This document shows positions 5,417 to 5,497 of a stretch of 5,497 nt of DNA, piece after piece; positions within the stretch are counted from its first letter, which is position 1; each line of letters starts with the position of its first letter. The notes under the pieces were generated by a model. It ran no database searches and was not told the origin of the DNA. It saw only the letters and a program-made list of their open reading frames with translations. The DNA is taken from positions 1 through 5,497 of the forward strand of contig RFHX01000351.1 of assembly GCA_003695725.1 (NCBI GenBank). The letters are read 5' to 3'. Made by a program: the position numbers and the translations under genes. Source of the DNA: J061 sp003695725 [NCBI: Candidatus Schekmanbacteria bacterium]. Lineage in GTDB: Bacteria; Schekmanbacteria; GWA2-38-11.

Positions 5417-5497
5417 ATTCAAAATTTATGATAAAATCTTAGCGGCATCATCTGCAATTTCTTCAAGCCCAATATTTTTCAATTTTTCAGGCAACGG
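5417..5497 (-). repeat. Right arm of the 81-bp perfect inverted repeat
   Basis: This arm is the reverse complement of 4946-5026 without a single mismatch, and it runs to the last base of the window. It may be the visible edge of a longer inverted duplication, or an artefact of the end of the sequence. Confidence 0.97.
5426..5497 (-). CDS. Last 23 codons of a second AOR copy (partial, possibly artefactual)
   Basis: Read leftward from the window edge, this frame encodes PLPEKLKNIGLEEIADDA and five more residues, then TAA. It is identical to the end of the complete AOR gene, both in bases and in protein (residues 606-628). If real, a second tungsten aldehyde oxidoreductase gene points towards the first, with the diheme cytochrome gene between them, and it is probably ended by the hairpin at 5338-5372. 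If the sequence end is a chimera, no such gene exists. Nothing in these 72 bases alone can decide. Confidence 0.4.
   Translation of the reverse strand, partial: PLPEKLKNIGLEEIADDAAKILS

Noticed and set aside
4946-5497. Insertion sequence or transposon ends
   Set aside because: The 81-bp arms are AOR coding sequence, no transposase lies between them, and no target-site duplication can be assessed because one arm is cut by the window end.

Overview
This is an AT-rich, gene-dense window from a bacterium. Several signs point to an anaerobic or facultatively anaerobic Gram-negative-type organism: a tungsten-type aldehyde:ferredoxin oxidoreductase with a dedicated polyferredoxin, a small exported diheme cytochrome c, a BatE-like TPR/SH3 membrane protein tail, and a RecA of ordinary proteobacterial type. 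The sequence alone does not fix the lineage. A deltaproteobacterium or a subsurface candidate phylum would fit, but that is a guess.

Layout from left to right. A protein truncated by the left edge (membrane segment plus SH3-like domain, resembling the C-terminus of BatE) reads rightward and overlaps the end of recA by four bases at a shared TTAA. Complete recA and, upstream of it, a DadA/SoxB-type FAD amine/amino-acid oxidoreductase both read leftward. recA has its own recognisable promoter and ribosome binding site in the 106-bp gap between them. A 75-bp divergent intergenic region follows. It holds a perfect TTGACA -35 element for a rightward two-gene operon: a four-cluster [4Fe-4S] protein (AorA-like) and, 29 bp later, the complete aldehyde ferredoxin oxidoreductase catalytic subunit. 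A small leftward gene for a membrane-anchored diheme cytochrome c converges on the oxidoreductase. No gene-free stretch reaches 300 bases.

How the genes work together. The oxidoreductase would oxidise aldehydes to acids at a tungsten-pterin site and pass electrons through its own [4Fe-4S] cluster to the polyferredoxin. The final acceptor is not encoded in the window. The nearby diheme cytochrome is a possible but unproven electron partner. The FAD oxidoreductase on the other side of the divergent promoter oxidises an unknown amine or amino acid; a product aldehyde or imine feeding the other operon is only speculation.

The most striking anomaly is at the right end. The last 81 bases (5417-5497) are a perfect reverse complement of 4946-5026, which is the last 23 codons, stop and 9 downstream bases of the oxidoreductase gene. 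Either a second, convergent oxidoreductase copy begins beyond the window, or the end of the sequence is an inverted chimera or assembly artefact. A hairpin plus T-run pointing leftward at 5338-5372 would fit the first reading, but the perfect identity at the very end of the sequence makes the second at least as likely.
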